The notes under the pieces are model-generated. The model was not told the origin of the DNA and ran no database searches. It was given only the letters and a program-made list of their open reading frames with translations. A stretch of 64,000 nt of DNA from Tridacna crocea (lineage: Eukaryota > Mollusca > Bivalvia > Cardiida > Cardiidae), in NCBI GenBank assembly GCA_943736015.1, contig OX031060.1:19731231-19795230 (forward strand), written 5' to 3'. The first letter of the stretch is position 1, and every line of letters begins with the position of its first letter. Position numbers and translations under genes: made by a program. This document shows positions 42,515-56,500 of this stretch, piece by piece.

Positions 42515-43040
42515 TGTTGTATAATCGCGTCCATATTTTCAACTAATCACAAATTACTGTTTAGTCATTTAATAATGAAATCATTTAACAAAGTAAATAA
42601 TGTTGGGAATTAAAACAAATTTCCCATAGTAACACTATCAGTTTTATTTTGATTTTTTTTTTCAACGGCCTTTTGTTGTTGATATTTTTATATTGTTTTT
42701 ATATTTCAATATTCATTTTAAGTAAAACTATGTTTGTAAAGATGAACCGTATGTGTTCAAGTGATAATAAAGTATTCTGTATTCTGTCATTCAAGTATAC
42801 ATACATGTATCTCAAGAGGTAAGTCAGAATCAGCGCATGCTGTTTTGCTGAAAATATCCAAGGCAGTTTAAAAACATGAATTCGTTTTAACTTTGAAAAC
42901 ATGTAAAATATGCATGTATAACTGCGTTGAAGCCTGTGCTTTAACAGAGCTCTAGTCATGCATTAAGTATGGAAATTACACGCTATCAGAGCACTGCTTT
43001 CGGCATTAAAGATATGCATCTGTATCCGCTTCTCGCTTTA
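42515..43040. other. Intergenic stretch without a supported gene
   Basis: AT-rich with only short frames. Confidence 0.5.
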
Positions 43041-43059
43041 ATACCAAAGGAACCTATAG

Positions 43060-43140
43060 GAAAAGAGCTTTTGAAAACACTGTGGGGAAAAGAAAAAATG
43101 CTAGCCTTTTTTCCTCATCCGAGCACACAGTGTTAAAGCT
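43060..43140 (+). mobile_element. TTAA MITE fragment
   Basis: Left-arm and half-hairpin remnant (CTTTTGAAAACACTGTGGGG). Confidence 0.4.
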
Positions 43141-43243
43141 GAACTTTTGTAATTGTACTCTATCGCTGTCGCGTTCGTGCGCCGACTGGTGCGCGTTGTA
43201 AATTTATTGCTACTTTGTGTAAAGCTCTATTCAGTCCGATAGT

Positions 43244-43415
43244 TAAAGGTGGCCCTTCAGATTCTGGGACTAAATTTTTACAAAAGTACAAAAATCATCC
43301 CTATACTCCAAAAGCCTTATAATTTTCTTTTGTAAAACCCCAGTAGTCGAAAACCATCCGACAACATGAGAAATTAGAGATTTACTACAGCCCAGGTTGA
43401 CGGGAAAGACGATCT
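43244..43415 (+). mobile_element. AGGTGG-ended element, copy 4, 3'-truncated
   Basis: Left end TTAAAGGTGGCCCTTCAGAT, about 170 bases only. Confidence 0.6.
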
Positions 43416-43419
43416 AAAA

Positions 43420-44025
43420 ACCTTGTGTACGCAATAGAAGCTATAGATTTTTTGTCATTTTTTTTGTTCCATTTGAATTGTAAATCAAGGGATCTTTTAC
43501 ATAATCTTTTACATTGTCATCGGCTCGAACTGAATTATTTAAAGTGAAGGATTTCAACACAAATCCGACACAGTTCGGCAAAGTGCTGCTTCGACGAAAC
43601 GTCGCTTCGGCAAGACTGGTCTTCGATGGAAATATTTTCCGACGGAATGCCATGGATCATTTTTCATTGTGCAACAAAATCAACTACTCTACTTTTGCAA
43701 ATGGTATTATATGAAAATCACTACTGGAAGAAAGGGTAGTTACAGGAGCTATTTACTTGCATGCTGTTCTTGTTCCTCGCCGATGTATAGAGCTGTGGCT
43801 CTCTAAAACGGAATATTACGGCGTTACTGAAATTTTGGCCACGTCGCAAATGACTTTAGTGTAAAAAATTAAAACATTTGAGAAAATTTGGTTAAATCAA
43901 AGCAGCCACATTTTTATCACACTATACTGTACATGTATAGAGTCTGAATATATACTACTCAGACTTTGATAGGGATCACTTACATATTTCTGTATGGGTT
44001 TATATGTTACAACAGTTTTGCATAA
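43420..44025. other. Intergenic stretch without a supported gene
   Basis: Two overlapping opposite short frames at 43441-43714 have no recognisable domain. Confidence 0.5.
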
Positions 44026-44029
44026 ACTC

Positions 44030-44299
44030 TTAACCATACTATAAAATTCTAGATCTGTCCAAGTTAAAAGCATTTTCTGACCAAAAACTATATGCAAAGT
44101 GCACTACGCTGTGTGTCATAGGGTAGAAAACATCATTGGAAAAGGAGAAAATGCTGGTATCCAGCATATTCTCCTTTTCCCACAATTTTTTCTACCCTTC
44201 TTAAAACAAATTCAAAATTTTAAGTTACTTTTATTTTGTTGTCTGCAAATGCTTTTGATTTGGACAAACCTAAAATTTTGTCGTTTGGTAATGTGTTAA
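44030..44299. mobile_element. TTAA MITE with two long arms
   Basis: About 270 bp. Both arms are of the long type (TAGATCTGTCCAAGTTAAAA on the left, TGTCTGCAAATGCTTTTGAT on the right), so the whole element is close to one long palindrome. Confidence 0.8.
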
Positions 44300-44317
44300 C
44301 CCTTCCAAATTAAACCT

Positions 44318-44430
44318 TAGGCTGCTATGCGCGACTCATTGACCTTTTGTGGACAGTGTTGATCAAGATCAGACTGGATAGAACGTGCAGTCTGATCTTG
44401 GTTCTACAGTGTCGGATAAGGACACCTTCT
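44318..44430. repeat. GATCAGACTG...GCAGTCTGATC small palindromic repeat
   Basis: GATCAAGATCAGACTG pairs with CAGTCTGATCTTGGTTC. Related copies lie at 25850-25960, 54810-54885, 14835-14900 and 2115-2165. Confidence 0.55.
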
Positions 44431-44535
44431 CTACCGTAAAGTTTCTTTGTAATAGATCTAGTAAAATTTGTTGTTGTTTTTTTTTTTATTACAGGGTAAA
44501 AAATCCATTCCACCCATTCAGCAGGATGATAATCC

Positions 44536-44614
44536 GTTAACAATCCCTAGTTTTTACGACCCTGGGATAGAAGCCTTTTGCAAACATTGTAGGAAAAGGA
44601 GAAAATGCTTAATT
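44536..44614 (+). mobile_element. TTAA MITE, left half
   Basis: Left TTAA, left arm and the first hairpin arm, breaking off exactly at the centre of the palindrome (GAAAATGCT). Confidence 0.7.
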
Positions 44615-44619
44615 ATTCC

Positions 44620-45830
44620 TACAAAAATAAAGCAAAATTATTCAAAGCAAAATAATTTGTACACTTGAACTTGTCTGTGTATGATTATACTACCCGAAAG
44701 TTTCAGTAATCTAGGATACTTTGTACAAAAGTTACGATCTCTCCAAAATATGTTCCAAAAGACTTCCTTGACGTTGGAGTTAGTCTTCCACCTATCCATT
44801 GCACACAAAATTGTCAACCACTCGCACGGACTCGATCCTCTCTAGGGATTTCCCTGATTTTACCTGCAATTGTAGCCTTGAGTTCACAAGTTGTTTGAGG
44901 ATTGTTCTGATAAAGTCCCTTTGCCTTTTAGATACCTACACTGATGAAGAACAAGGTGCGGGGGAGGGGGGGGGGGGGGTCTAGACATCACTTGGAGGAC
45001 GCAGAGGTGAGATGACTTGTGGTTCCAGCTACTGGGCGACCCCCAAAAAATTATACCCTAAACTGGCTAATAGAGAAACTTCGGGAACGGCTGATTCCGG
45101 AGCCACCTTATTTATGAAAGGAAGAGGCAGAACGGCCCGCTTTTAAAACAGCTTAGGGTTGGAGCAAGGTTGACCTTCAAAATAACGAAAATAATCATCT
45201 GACCAATCTTCGTATCCATCTGACACTAGTAGATTTATTTATGCAGGGATCGTGTATGGATATAGGATCCGTGGTGTATGTTCTTGGTTTTAGACCATTT
45301 CTTTAGTATGAAAATCTCAACTTCTTGGTCATACTAGTAAAGGAAAAGAGCCGTCATGTACATAGCCCAAATTTGATCGGTATCAATACGAAGCTTGAAA
45401 TTTGTTAGCAAGCCAAATTATGTGTCTATAGCAAACGTCCATTTGAAAAGCTTCCTTAGCAAGTTTGAATTCGACTGGCGGTAACAAAAGCCTTCATAAA
45501 AGTCAACGAAAATCTTTGAATTTTTGTAGTAAAATGTTTACTTTTATTGTAAAACAGACCTTTTGATACCCTGCTTTCACTTCGAACTAAACCATGCCTT
45601 TATCTCTCATTCGTCCTAATTCAGAAGGGAGTGAGACACTTAGACCCCTGACCATTTAGACCCCTTAAATTTCAGATTTTGGGTGACATCTAGGCCCCAT
45701 TGAGACACTTCGACCCATTTCTTTTGGAGACACTTGGAAATATTATTGTCAGGTTGTAAAGGGAGAGTGAAATCTTTGCCTTGTTTTCATCATTGTTGTA
45801 GTTAAATTACCTCTTTGACACTTTTTTGTC
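44620..45830. other. Intergenic stretch upstream of the 788-bp foldback
   Basis: Contains a short GACAC..AGACCCC repeat at 45640-45735. No gene seen. Confidence 0.5.
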
Positions 45831-45841
45831 TGCATCCAAGC

Positions 45842-46629
45842 TACCTTCAGTCTGAAGGTGTCTGCTCCGATGCTATTTTTGTTACTGTTCTTTGCATACA
45901 CCTTCATATCAGCCATTTATTAAACCCTTCTGGAAAAACTACGATTTTACCCGCATCTTTTCAAATGGCTCTGTGACACAATTTCCAATGACAACTAATA
46001 AAATGGGCATGGATCGTTAGGTAAATGATTAATCTTTACAAAAAAACTGGTGTTAGTTAATATCCAACTCTTACCTTTGTGCAAATCTGTACTTTTCAAC
46101 GTAAATAACCGTTGACCTACTTCACCAGAAATCAAAACATGGTGATCTTTTCAGTGCGCATGTCTTGGCAGAAATCGCAGTATCTCTGACACGCTACAGG
46201 ATGGTTTAGTTGCAAATTTTGCTGTAAACAAATGTACCTTGATCGAACTTGGCTGTATAGGGTTAGGGAACCAGACTGTACAAAATTCAAATTCCGTTGA
46301 GTGCACATGCCTGACTAACGGAAGTCGCTGTGTTAGTTGTTTACAAATTACGCTGGATTTATTTACGTTGGGAAAAAAGGTAAATTCCCATTGATTTAAT
46401 TGGTATTTTGCAGCATGTTTTGTGTGCTCTTAAAGATTAATCATTTATCTAACAATCCATCCCCATTTTATTAGCTGTCATTGGAAATTTTGTCGCATTG
46501 AGCCTTTCGAAAAGATGCGGGTAAAATCGTATTTTTTCCAGAAGGGTTTAATGAATGGCTGATATGAAGGGGTATGCTAAGAACAGTAACAAAAATAGCA
46601 TCGGAGCAGACACCTTCAGACTGAAGGTA
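45842..46629. mobile_element. 788-bp foldback element with 9-bp target duplication
   Basis: Ends TACCTTCAGTCTGAAGGTGT and its inverse. Terminal inverted repeats of roughly 250 bp. Flanked by CATCCAAGC on both sides (45833-45841 and 46630-46638). The 9-bp duplication fits Mutator-like elements. No transposase; sits 0.7 kb upstream of CIP2A. Confidence 0.8.
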
Positions 46630-46639
46630 CATCCAAGCC

Positions 46640-47354
46640 AAGTATGGGATTGCAGGAACTCCATGAAATTAATTTCTGGGTGCATAAGTCTTACTTCTGC
46701 AAGAAAATACCTGGTGACCTTATATATAATCGATCCTCCTTTCCCAAAAGGTTGAAAAAAGATTGCTTTTTCTGATGTTTGGTTGATTTTTCAGAATGCT
46801 GGTTATTTCTACCAGCAACATTTTACATAGTTCTAGGTTCTTGGAGTGGATAAGTATTCTTTTCAGGGTATAAAATGTTGCAATAACCTTACCATAAGAT
46901 TCTTGTATCTGAAACAGAAATCCATTTTCAATGAATTATCTTATATTCAAAACTTTTTTGACAAAACATTACATAGTATTAATTCATAATTTAGCACACT
47001 TTGTCTAACTATGTCCTTACATGATCCGCTCTACCAAATTTTGATCGACTGATATGACCTATGGATCAAATTCGGAAGAAAGTTAATTAAACTATTGTTG
47101 CCATCTTAGTGTATGCAATATCTGATTTAATACAGTTTAAAGTCGAAATATGGAGAGGATCTTCACTTTGAAAACAATATGAATTCTTTAGGGAATGTTG
47201 CATCTGTCCAAAATTTCAAAAACAAGAGTTTTTATTAACAAACAGTTTTCTATGATTAACTTGGAATTCATTTCGTCATAATGTAGCTAAAGATCAAATG
47301 ACAAGCAAAAAATGACATCTTTCTCATATATGAATCTTTCTTTCTGTATTTCAG
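46640..47354. other. CIP2A 5' flank or 5' UTR intron
   Basis: Ends in a good acceptor at 47354. The promoter and first non-coding exon were not identified. No TATA or CpG-dense segment stands out. Confidence 0.5.
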
Positions 47355-47503
47355 TTGATCTCAAAATAAGAAGAGAGATGCTTTTTGTGTAGAAAACCAT
47401 GGAAAATTCATCATCCCTCTTAAGGAGTGTGCTTGTAGCAATATCCAATTATACTTACCACAAGATAGAACGGAATGTAGTAGAATTACAAAGACAAATA
47501 GAT
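47355..47503 (+). CDS. CIP2A: CIP2A first coding exon with 5' UTR
   Basis: The acceptor tttctgtatttcag at 47354 implies an upstream non-coding exon. The ATG is at 47399 in a strong context (A at -3, G at +4). It encodes MENSSSLLRSVLVAISNYTY and on to RQID, donor GTGAGT. A five-codon upstream ORF lies at 47378-47392. Confidence 0.88.
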
Positions 47504-50500
47504 GTGAGTAAACATGCCAATTTCTGTCCACAAATTAAGTGCCACTGAAATGAGGAAATTTGCTAATAAAAAGAAAAAAAAAAATTAAATGGATAAAATG
47601 CTGTTCCTTTTCTATGCATGTTTTCAAAAGGCATCCTGGTTTTAACCCTTTCCCAAACAATCCCTGGTTTTTACGGGACAGGACTAGAAGCCTTTTGAAA
47701 ACATTGAGGGAAAAGGAGGAAATGCTGGTAACCAGCATTTTCTCCATTTCCCACAATGTTTTCTACCCCAACATACAGAGAAATCATCTTTTTAGCAACT
47801 GTTATGTTGTCATCTGCAGAATGCTTTCAGTTTGTTGTGGTCCAAAATTTGCCATTTGGGAAAGGGTTAAAAAACTTTTAAAAGGATGTGAGGAAAAAGA
47901 CAATTAGACCACCGTTTGGATTCGATAGTCCTGCTTAAAATGATTTAAACCTGCATCAGAAGACAACCTAGTTTAAGAGACCACTCTTTGTAGTTCCACT
48001 AGTTAATCTCTAAAAGCAGATTTGATTGTAGACTTTAGGGCCAAGCAAGGTACATGTAGCTGAGTTGGTATCATACGGGGCTTGAAACTCGGGGGTCGCT
48101 GGGGCAATTTCTTTCAGTAATACAGATTCTTTCCAGTCACAGTGTTAACCCATTACTACACAATCCCTACTTTTCTCAGCTCTGAGAAAGAAGCCAGTAG
48201 AAAACATTGTGGGAAAAGGAGAAATACTGGTAACCAGCATTTTCTCACTTACCCACAATGTTTTCTACCCTTCACAAAATAAATTTCAAATTTTCAGTCA
48301 AGTTTATTTTGTCGTCTGCAAATTCTTACGATTGGGACAAACCTGTAATTTTATCGTTTGATAAAGAGTTAAAAAATTAAGCACTTGCGGCCCAGCATTA
48401 GCACCCGTAATGTTCTGCTCTTGTTTTTTTGTAGGTGCTAATTAATAAAACAAGTCGTGGATGTTCCTTGAAGTTCTTTAATCCAGGGGATGTGTTACCA
48501 GCAGAGTGCCTTTCTAGTCTTGTGAGTCTGGTGACTGATGAGAGTACCAATCATACACTTCTTCTAAAATGTCTTCTACTTTTTAATAATTTAGGTAAGC
48601 TATGGGTATCATTATCGAATAAGTATGTTGTTTATGTAATGATCTCTGATTTCTGATAACTCAGGAAGGAAATCTTAAGAGAGATTTCCATTGCAGACTT
48701 TTGTTATTAACTCGTTACCATATGACAATATTTTGGGCTTGTCTGAATCGAAACCATTAGCAGATGACAAAATGAAAGTGACTAAAAATTTGAAATTTGT
48801 TTTGTGAAGGTAAAAACATTGTGGAAAAAGAAAATGCTGGTTACCAGCATTTTCTCTTTTTCCCACTATGTTTTCTAAATTTTTCTTTTGCAAGGTCGAC
48901 CAAAGTAGGATTGTGTGCTAATGGGTTAAGTGAGAGTGTCCTTGAGCAAGGCTCTGCAGAGGATAAGCCTAGTACTTATGAAATATAGAAGAGACCTGAG
49001 TGAACGAGCTGTTGCATGGCTATGTATGAAATATTGTGAAAAGGGGCATAAAGTACCATTTTTTTAATTAACCCTTTACCACACAACAAGACCTGTCCAA
49101 ATTGAAAGCATTTGCGGATGACAGTTTCAATGTGGCTAAGAAGAAATAATTTTTCTTTGATAGGCTAGAAAACATTGTGGGAAAAGGATGCTGGTATCCT
49201 TTTCCCACAATGTTTTCAAAAGCCTTCTCAGGGGCGTCAAAAGTCGTCATTGTGTTGTAAAGGGTTAAATATCCACTGCACAAACATGCTTTTAACCCTT
49301 TACCATACAATCCCTCATTTTTACGACCCAGAGGAAGAAGCTTTCTGAAAATATTGTGGGAAAAGGAGGAAATGCTGGTAAGCAGCATTTTCTCCTTTTC
49401 TTACAATGTTTCCTACTCTTCTATTGTCAAGTCTTAATTTTTGAACCACTTTTATTTTGATTTTCAATTTCTATTGCTTTCAATGTGAACCAGTCCAGAA
49501 CTTTGTCCTTTGTTAATGAGTTAACTCATTACCAAACAACAAAATTTTAGGTTTGCCTAAATGGAAAGCATTTGCAAACGACAAAATAAAAGTGAATGAA
49601 AATTTGAAAATTGTTTAGTGAAGAGCAGAAAACATTTTGGAAAAAAGAGAAAATGCTGGTTACCAGCATTTTCTCCTTTTCCCACAATGTTTTCTAAAGG
49701 CTTCTTTCTCAGGATCGTCAGAAGTAGGGATTGTGTACTAATGGGTTAAACTTGTCTGTTGCAAATTTTTTCCAGCATGGTAATTGTGTACAGTGTAACA
49801 AAATCTGCTAAACAACAAAAAATTAGATTTGCCCAAATTGAAAGCATTTACAGATGAAAGAGGTTCAGATCATGATGCCAATCTTTGAAAAGATAGAAAC
49901 ATTGTGGGAAAAAAGAGAAAATTCTGGTATTGTGGAAAAAGGAGAAAAAAGCTGGTTATCATTTTATCCCTTTCCCACAATGTTTTCAAAAGTCTTCTTC
50001 CTCAGTGTCATCAAAAATGGAGATTATTTGGTAAAGGTTAAACTTTGAATTTTCATGTCACTGAATAGCACAAACACTTTTGGTACATTTCAGTCTCAGA
50101 CACAGTAATAAGAGAGAGTTTGCATGAGAAATTTCAGTTAACTCCGGCGCTTGCCCGTGTTGTGAAGAACCATGGTGCATATAGCAGTGATACCCTTACT
50201 TCAGAGGTTTGTGACTGGTTTGTTAGAGGCATTTAACTCATTACCAAAGGACAATATTTTAGACTGGTTCAAATTGAAAGCATTTGCAGACGACAAAATA
50301 AAAGTGACTGAAAATTTGAAATTTGTTTTCTGAAGGATAGAAAACATTGTGGGAAAAAGAGAAAATGCTGGTTACCAGCATTTTCTCCTTTTCCCACAAT
50401 GTTTTTTCTAAAGGCTTTTTTCTCGGGGGCGTCAAAAGTAGGGATTGTATGGTAATGGGTTAAACTGATTATACCCCCACAAAACAAATGTTTTTTGGGG

Positions 50501-53500
50501 TATACTGGAATTTAGCTTATCTGTCTGTGTCTATTCCTGTGTCCATCTTTGTTGGTCCGTTTGTCTGTGTGCCCGTCCGTCCATGTGTCTGTCCCTGTGT
50601 CCGTCTGTGTTCAAAATACTAATAATTTGTTGTCGCAAACTCCTTCTACAGTTTTTCCTCAATTGTATCGAAACTTTGCACGTATATTGATTATATATTG
50701 AAGATTTGCAAGACGCAGTTTTCAAACTATCAACTCTCCCTGAGTGAGGAATTACCTTCCCATGAACTTGACACTTTCTTCTGTCAAAGCACTGGCAGGG
50801 TATTAAGTCACGTTCAGTGACGCTCTAGGTTTTTCTTCTGGAATTTTTTTGGATGGGTGGGGGCTGGAGTAGGTATTTTGTATAGAATAATGTTACTATT
50901 TATCCGTAGTTTGGGAAAAACGTAAAAACTGCTGGTAAGAAGAACTGCCTCATAGGGGAAGCAAACCAATGACCTCAAAACCGTGGATATCGACTACGCC
51001 AGCTAAAATATTTTGCGAACTGTTTTTTTTTTCTCCTTGCTCTCGGCATCTTCTTTATATATCCAAATTCTATCAGGACGTACCACCAAGACATTATTGT
51101 TAGTTGATTTAGGAATATTCTAACTGTCCATTATCTGCTGCCATATCAGTTTTCATAATACTCATTAATTAAATATGATGATGACTTTTACATACATTAT
51201 CTTACAGTTGCTAGCATTCTCTCATTTTCCCACAGTGTTTTCAAAGTCTTCTTATTGTTCAAAAAACTTGGGATTTTTTACTAAAGGCTTAATACCATTA
51301 ATACCGTCAATATTAATTAACTATTAGATATATAAAAGTTATACATGGAAACCTTTCCATGCGATAATAGACACATTTCTTACTTCGTATTGTATACAGG
51401 TTGTGACCCTGGCTTAATACAACTCGACATCGATGACCCGCGACCAATACAGAAATCCTTAAACGTGATTGGTCAAAAGTTCAGTCGCATGAGCGTCTGA
51501 GCTTACTTTAGACCAACCATGTTTAAGGATTTCTGTATTGGTCGCGGGTCATCAATATTGTTACGAGGTCAACTGTATTGATCAGAGGTCAAGTCGAATT
51601 AAGCTAGGATCACAACCTGTATACTATACAAAGTAAGAAATGTGACTAGTAAACCCTATTTTCACTTCTCTTAGGTTGTCATATTGATTCTGGGCCAACA
51701 GTTGATTAATAAAAAGTACATTGATCAAGTGATTTCGTATTGGCCCAGCTACAGGTCTGAGGTCAGCCGTATTGGCCTTCAGCTTTTGGCCTCTGGCCAA
51801 TACGGCTGACCTCGGACCTGTAACTGGGCCAATAAGAAATCACTTGATTAATAACATTATATTATTTGTTTGATGTCAGGCCCTCAGTCTGCTGCAGAAA
51901 GTGACATATGGCCGAAGAATAAGTTTTCAGGAACCATACATGGAGGATCTTGTACGATTTCTCCTGAGTCAGATGTAAGTATAGTGCTAGTACTTAATGC
52001 TTTGATTTCAAATAAATTCTCATTCATTATGAAACAATTTCCTCCATGCCAAATCTATGTAAACTGTCAGACCCTTACTGTTGGCTAGGAGCAATTGTAA
52101 CAAGCAATAGCTCCTGTTCACACAGTGTTTAACTCTTTACCGAACAATCCCTGGTTTTTACAACCCTGAGATAGAAGCCTCCTGAAAAACATTGTGGGGA
52201 AAGGAGAAAATGCTGGAAACCAGCATTTTCTCCTTTACCCACAATGTTTCCTACCCTGCTAGAAACAAATTTTAATTGTTGAATTACATTTATTTTGTCG
52301 TCTGCAAGGGCCTTCAATTTGGACAAGTCATAAATTTTGTCGTATGGTAAAGGGTTAAAAAAACAGTACTTTTCTTTTCAAATGCTCGAAGGATTGTCAG
52401 TCAGTCAGTTTGCAGTTTCTTGTGAGCGCAACTTCTACAGTTTCTGTTGGAATGATTTCATATGTACCACAATGAATCTCCATGATGTGTAGTTGTGCAT
52501 GCGCTTCTTAACATTTGCATCTTACTTGGCGTTTTAGGATTATCTGCTCTTGAATTCTGAAATAACCAATTTCTTGTGGGGCTATCCTGTATACTTTCAA
52601 TCTGAATAACTTGGAACTTACCACAATGAATCTCTATGATGTGTAATTGTGCATGTGACTCCTTAGTTTTGATCTCTATAGTCATTCTAGAATTATCTGC
52701 CCTTGATTTTTTAAATGGAAAAATAACCGATTACTTCAATGGCTTTCTTCCCATGTGGATTTCATTACAGTAACTTGAAACGTATGACAATGTATTTTTT
52801 GTTGTTTTGTTGTACACAACCCCATTTTTTTTTCGAAACTTGTTTTGGAAAGGATGAAAAACATTTTTTGAAAAGGAGAAAATGCTGGTTACCTTTTCCC
52901 TCAATGTTTTCAAAAGGATTCTTTCTCGGGGTCATTAAAAATTGGAATTATGTGGTAAAGGTTTAACCCATTACCACACGATCCCTACTTTTGATGCTCC
53001 TGGAAAAGAAGCCTTTTGAAAAACATCTTGGGAAAAGGAGAAAATGTTACGAGCATTTTCTCTTTTTCCCACAATGTTTTCTACCCTTCCCAGAACAAAT
53101 TTCAATTTTTCAGTCACCTTTATTTTGTCGTATGCAAATGCTTTCAATTTGGACCAGTCTAAAATTTTCTTGTGTGGGAAAGAGTTAACCCATTTCACAA
53201 AAAGTCATTAAAAGTTTGGATTTTTTAATAAATACTTAAACAGCAGGTAAGTACAATTCCATTTTAGCCTGTATGATAATGGTTGAAGAAGGAAAAAAGA
53301 TAAATGAGAATTAAAATTAACTTTATTAGTGTAGCAATAAACTTTCTGCATAGACTGTGAGACTTGCTTTTGTGTTTTTTTCACAGACGCAGTCCTGCAA
53401 CAGGTTTAACCCGTGCTGCTATGGGAACTCTTGTCAATTTATCCAGGGATAATTTTTCTGTACAGTCCTATATCAGAAACAACGTAGGTATATCACAAAG

Positions 53501-56500
53501 CCATATCGATATGGCTCATAACATGATATTTTATTATACTACATAGAAATTTTTCCTGATCTGATTGGTTAACATGCCGGAAACATATATATCATGTTCC
53601 CAGGCAAAAACCATGTAAAGCCAGTTTCCCTTTTGATTGCCCTGTAAACATCACTACACGTGCAACACAACATCCAAAATGGCGGTGTCCATAGATCAAC
53701 AGACTGCACATTTATGCACCAAACTGCATGTTTTAGTGACGTCAGTTTCCAGTAACATCAGTTTTCATTGAATTGGGGCACTCAGAAGGGAATTTCTATT
53801 TCATCAGCATACTCGATTCGTGCGATTATAATACAGGAAAATTTCGCTTAACGCGCTTTGAAAGGGTAAAACTTTGCAGTATAATAAATTGGTCCCCTGC
53901 CACTTGACCGTACAACCATCTGGTAATATAGCACTGAGAGTGTTAAGCACAGGTTTTGTTGTTTTGTTTAGTATGTAGATCAAGATTGGACTGTACAAAA
54001 TGTGTAGTTTGATCCTGGACCTACACTGTTCATTTTTTTGGTGACATATTGTGAACCCTTATTTTGGTCTGGCTTTCTGATTGAGAAAGTTCATTTCAGT
54101 GAAGTTTTTAACCAAACAAAAAAAATTCAGACTTGCCTTTAGTTTATGTAAAGCAATGTTAGATGACAAATTAACTCATTACCAAACGACAAAATTTTAG
54201 GTCTGTCCAAATTGAAAGCATTTGCAGATGACAAAATAAAAGTGACTGAAAATTTCTAATTTGTTTTGTGAAGAGTAGAAAACATCGTGGGAAAAGGAGA
54301 AAATGCTGGTTACCAGTATTTTCTCCTTTTCCCACAATTTTTCTAAAGGCTTCTTTCCCAGGGGCATCAAAAGTAGGGATTGTGTGGTACTGGGTTAAAT
54401 TAGGCTTGAATAATGAGATTCGGCTGTAAATGGGTAACATTGCGGGAAAAAGGCAAAAATACTGATCTCTACAATATTTTCAAAAGTCTATTTCCCAAGG
54501 GTTCTTAAAACACTGGGTTGCTTAGTAAAGGTTTCTTTTTTTTAAAGGAGTAATTAATATGAATTTATGTGTGAAACCTGTTAACAGATCAGGCATATCA
54601 GAAAGCACTTGTATTGAGTTTGTAACCAATGTGATTGACTTTTGTGAAGTGATTTCTCGAAAAAGGGTACACTAAGTAATCATATTTTTGCTCTCTCACA
54701 GTAGATAAAATTCATTTACTGTTTCTAAAACATGTAGTCTACTGAGCAAAACAAGTCTTCATTGTAATTCCACTATCAGATTACATGATAGATATGTCAC
54801 AAAATTACAGACAACTTCGATAAAGGTCAGACTGCACACAGTATGCAGTCTAATCGAGATCTACATTGTCTTCAAAATCACCAAGGGTTACCTACAGTAT
54901 CTCTGGATTTGATTAGAATAGTTGAATGTTATTTTTTTGTTTTGTTTTGTTTTTATGTGTTTATATTTTTATCTGTTGAAGGAAGACATGCATGACTTGT
55001 CAAGACAATTGACCAAACTTTTGGGCGATGAAAACCAGATTGTGATGCTGTTTTCTCTGTCTCTTCTTGCAAATCTTTGTCTCAACGAGAGAACTGGAGG
55101 AAAGGTAATTGAACTGAATTGAACACAAATTACATGTATGGTCTTCCATTACTATTCCACTATACTCTGACCCTTGTGTTCAGGCTTATCACCTAAAATA
55201 TATAAATAGGTTTTTGTGTGAAAATGGGACTTTACGTAAGTTTCAGCATGAAATACAATATATAGAGTTTATTTCATCAGCTTGTGGTTAATATGGGGAA
55301 ATATTTGCCAAAAAAGGGAAAGGTATGCGAAAATAATGAGTGCCGTAGGGCACGAATTATTTTCGCGGACCTTTCCTTTTTGAGGCAAATATTTCCGTAT
55401 ATTAACCAGAAGCTGATGAAATAAATTGTATATTGTGTTTCCTCTGATTATTTTGTCACTTTTAAAACTAGTGATCTCAAGTCAATTAACCAGATTTTCG
55501 GCAGGAGGAAAATATTTGCTGTGATGGGGAAATAATTTCCCCCCAGCTTAAATTATGTCATTTCATTACCCATGACATTTCTAAAAATAGACACATGAAA
55601 TATAATATAGTCCTTTGTTACACATGAAAACTTTATTGCAGGTAAAAAGTGTTTTCTTCAGCATCAAATGTAACATGTCTATACATGTTGTGTTAATAAT
55701 TAGAAGTTTAATTGGAATTAACAAAATATGATGAATATAAAACACCATAATCGGAGTATATATTTCAATATGTGTTCTTGTAGGTAAATGTAGATAAAAA
55801 TGGTATGATTTGAATTAAAAATGATCTATCTGAGTATAAGTGCATGTAGCTTAAGATTCCTCCTGAATCTTGAAACCTCTGGATCATAGGATACTGATAG
55901 TGTCCAGGCCTAATGTGTCTCCATTGTCTTTACTTTGTAAATATTTGATAGGCCTGACAGTAAGTGGCACAGTAAATCTGGCGGGTATGCATATTACAGA
56001 AAGATGAACGAATAAGCAAAATTTCCCCAATGTAGGTCATTCAGTGGGAAGTGTAAAAGATGTCTGATTCAGTTCCAAGAATAACCGTGTCGACCTGTTT
56101 CATTTTTTTCCTCGCCACTTGACTCTTTACCAAACAACAAAATCTTAGACTAGTCCAAATTGAAAGCATTTGCAGACGACAAAATAAAAGTGAATCAAAA
56201 ATTGAAATTTGATTTAGTTAATGCAGAAAACAGTGTTGGAAAAGGAGAAATTGCTGGTTACCAGCATTTTCTCCTTTTCCCACAATGTTTTCAAAAGCAG
56301 TTTTTCTCAGAGTCGTTAAAAGTCGTGATTTTGTGGTAAAGAGCTAATACTCTTGAGACAGTGTTTATTTTGCAAAGCAGCCAGTGGGCTTGGAAGGAGC
56401 TGTATAAGGTACTGGTCAGGGAAACTCCAGACATCTGTGAATTGTGGGACTGATCATCAAGTAATGACCAATACGATATTGAAAAGAGCAGAATAACTAT

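Noticed and set aside
48050-48120. tRNA-like stretch GTAGCTGAGTTGGTATCATA
   Set aside because: Only a box A-like segment is present. Too little to call.
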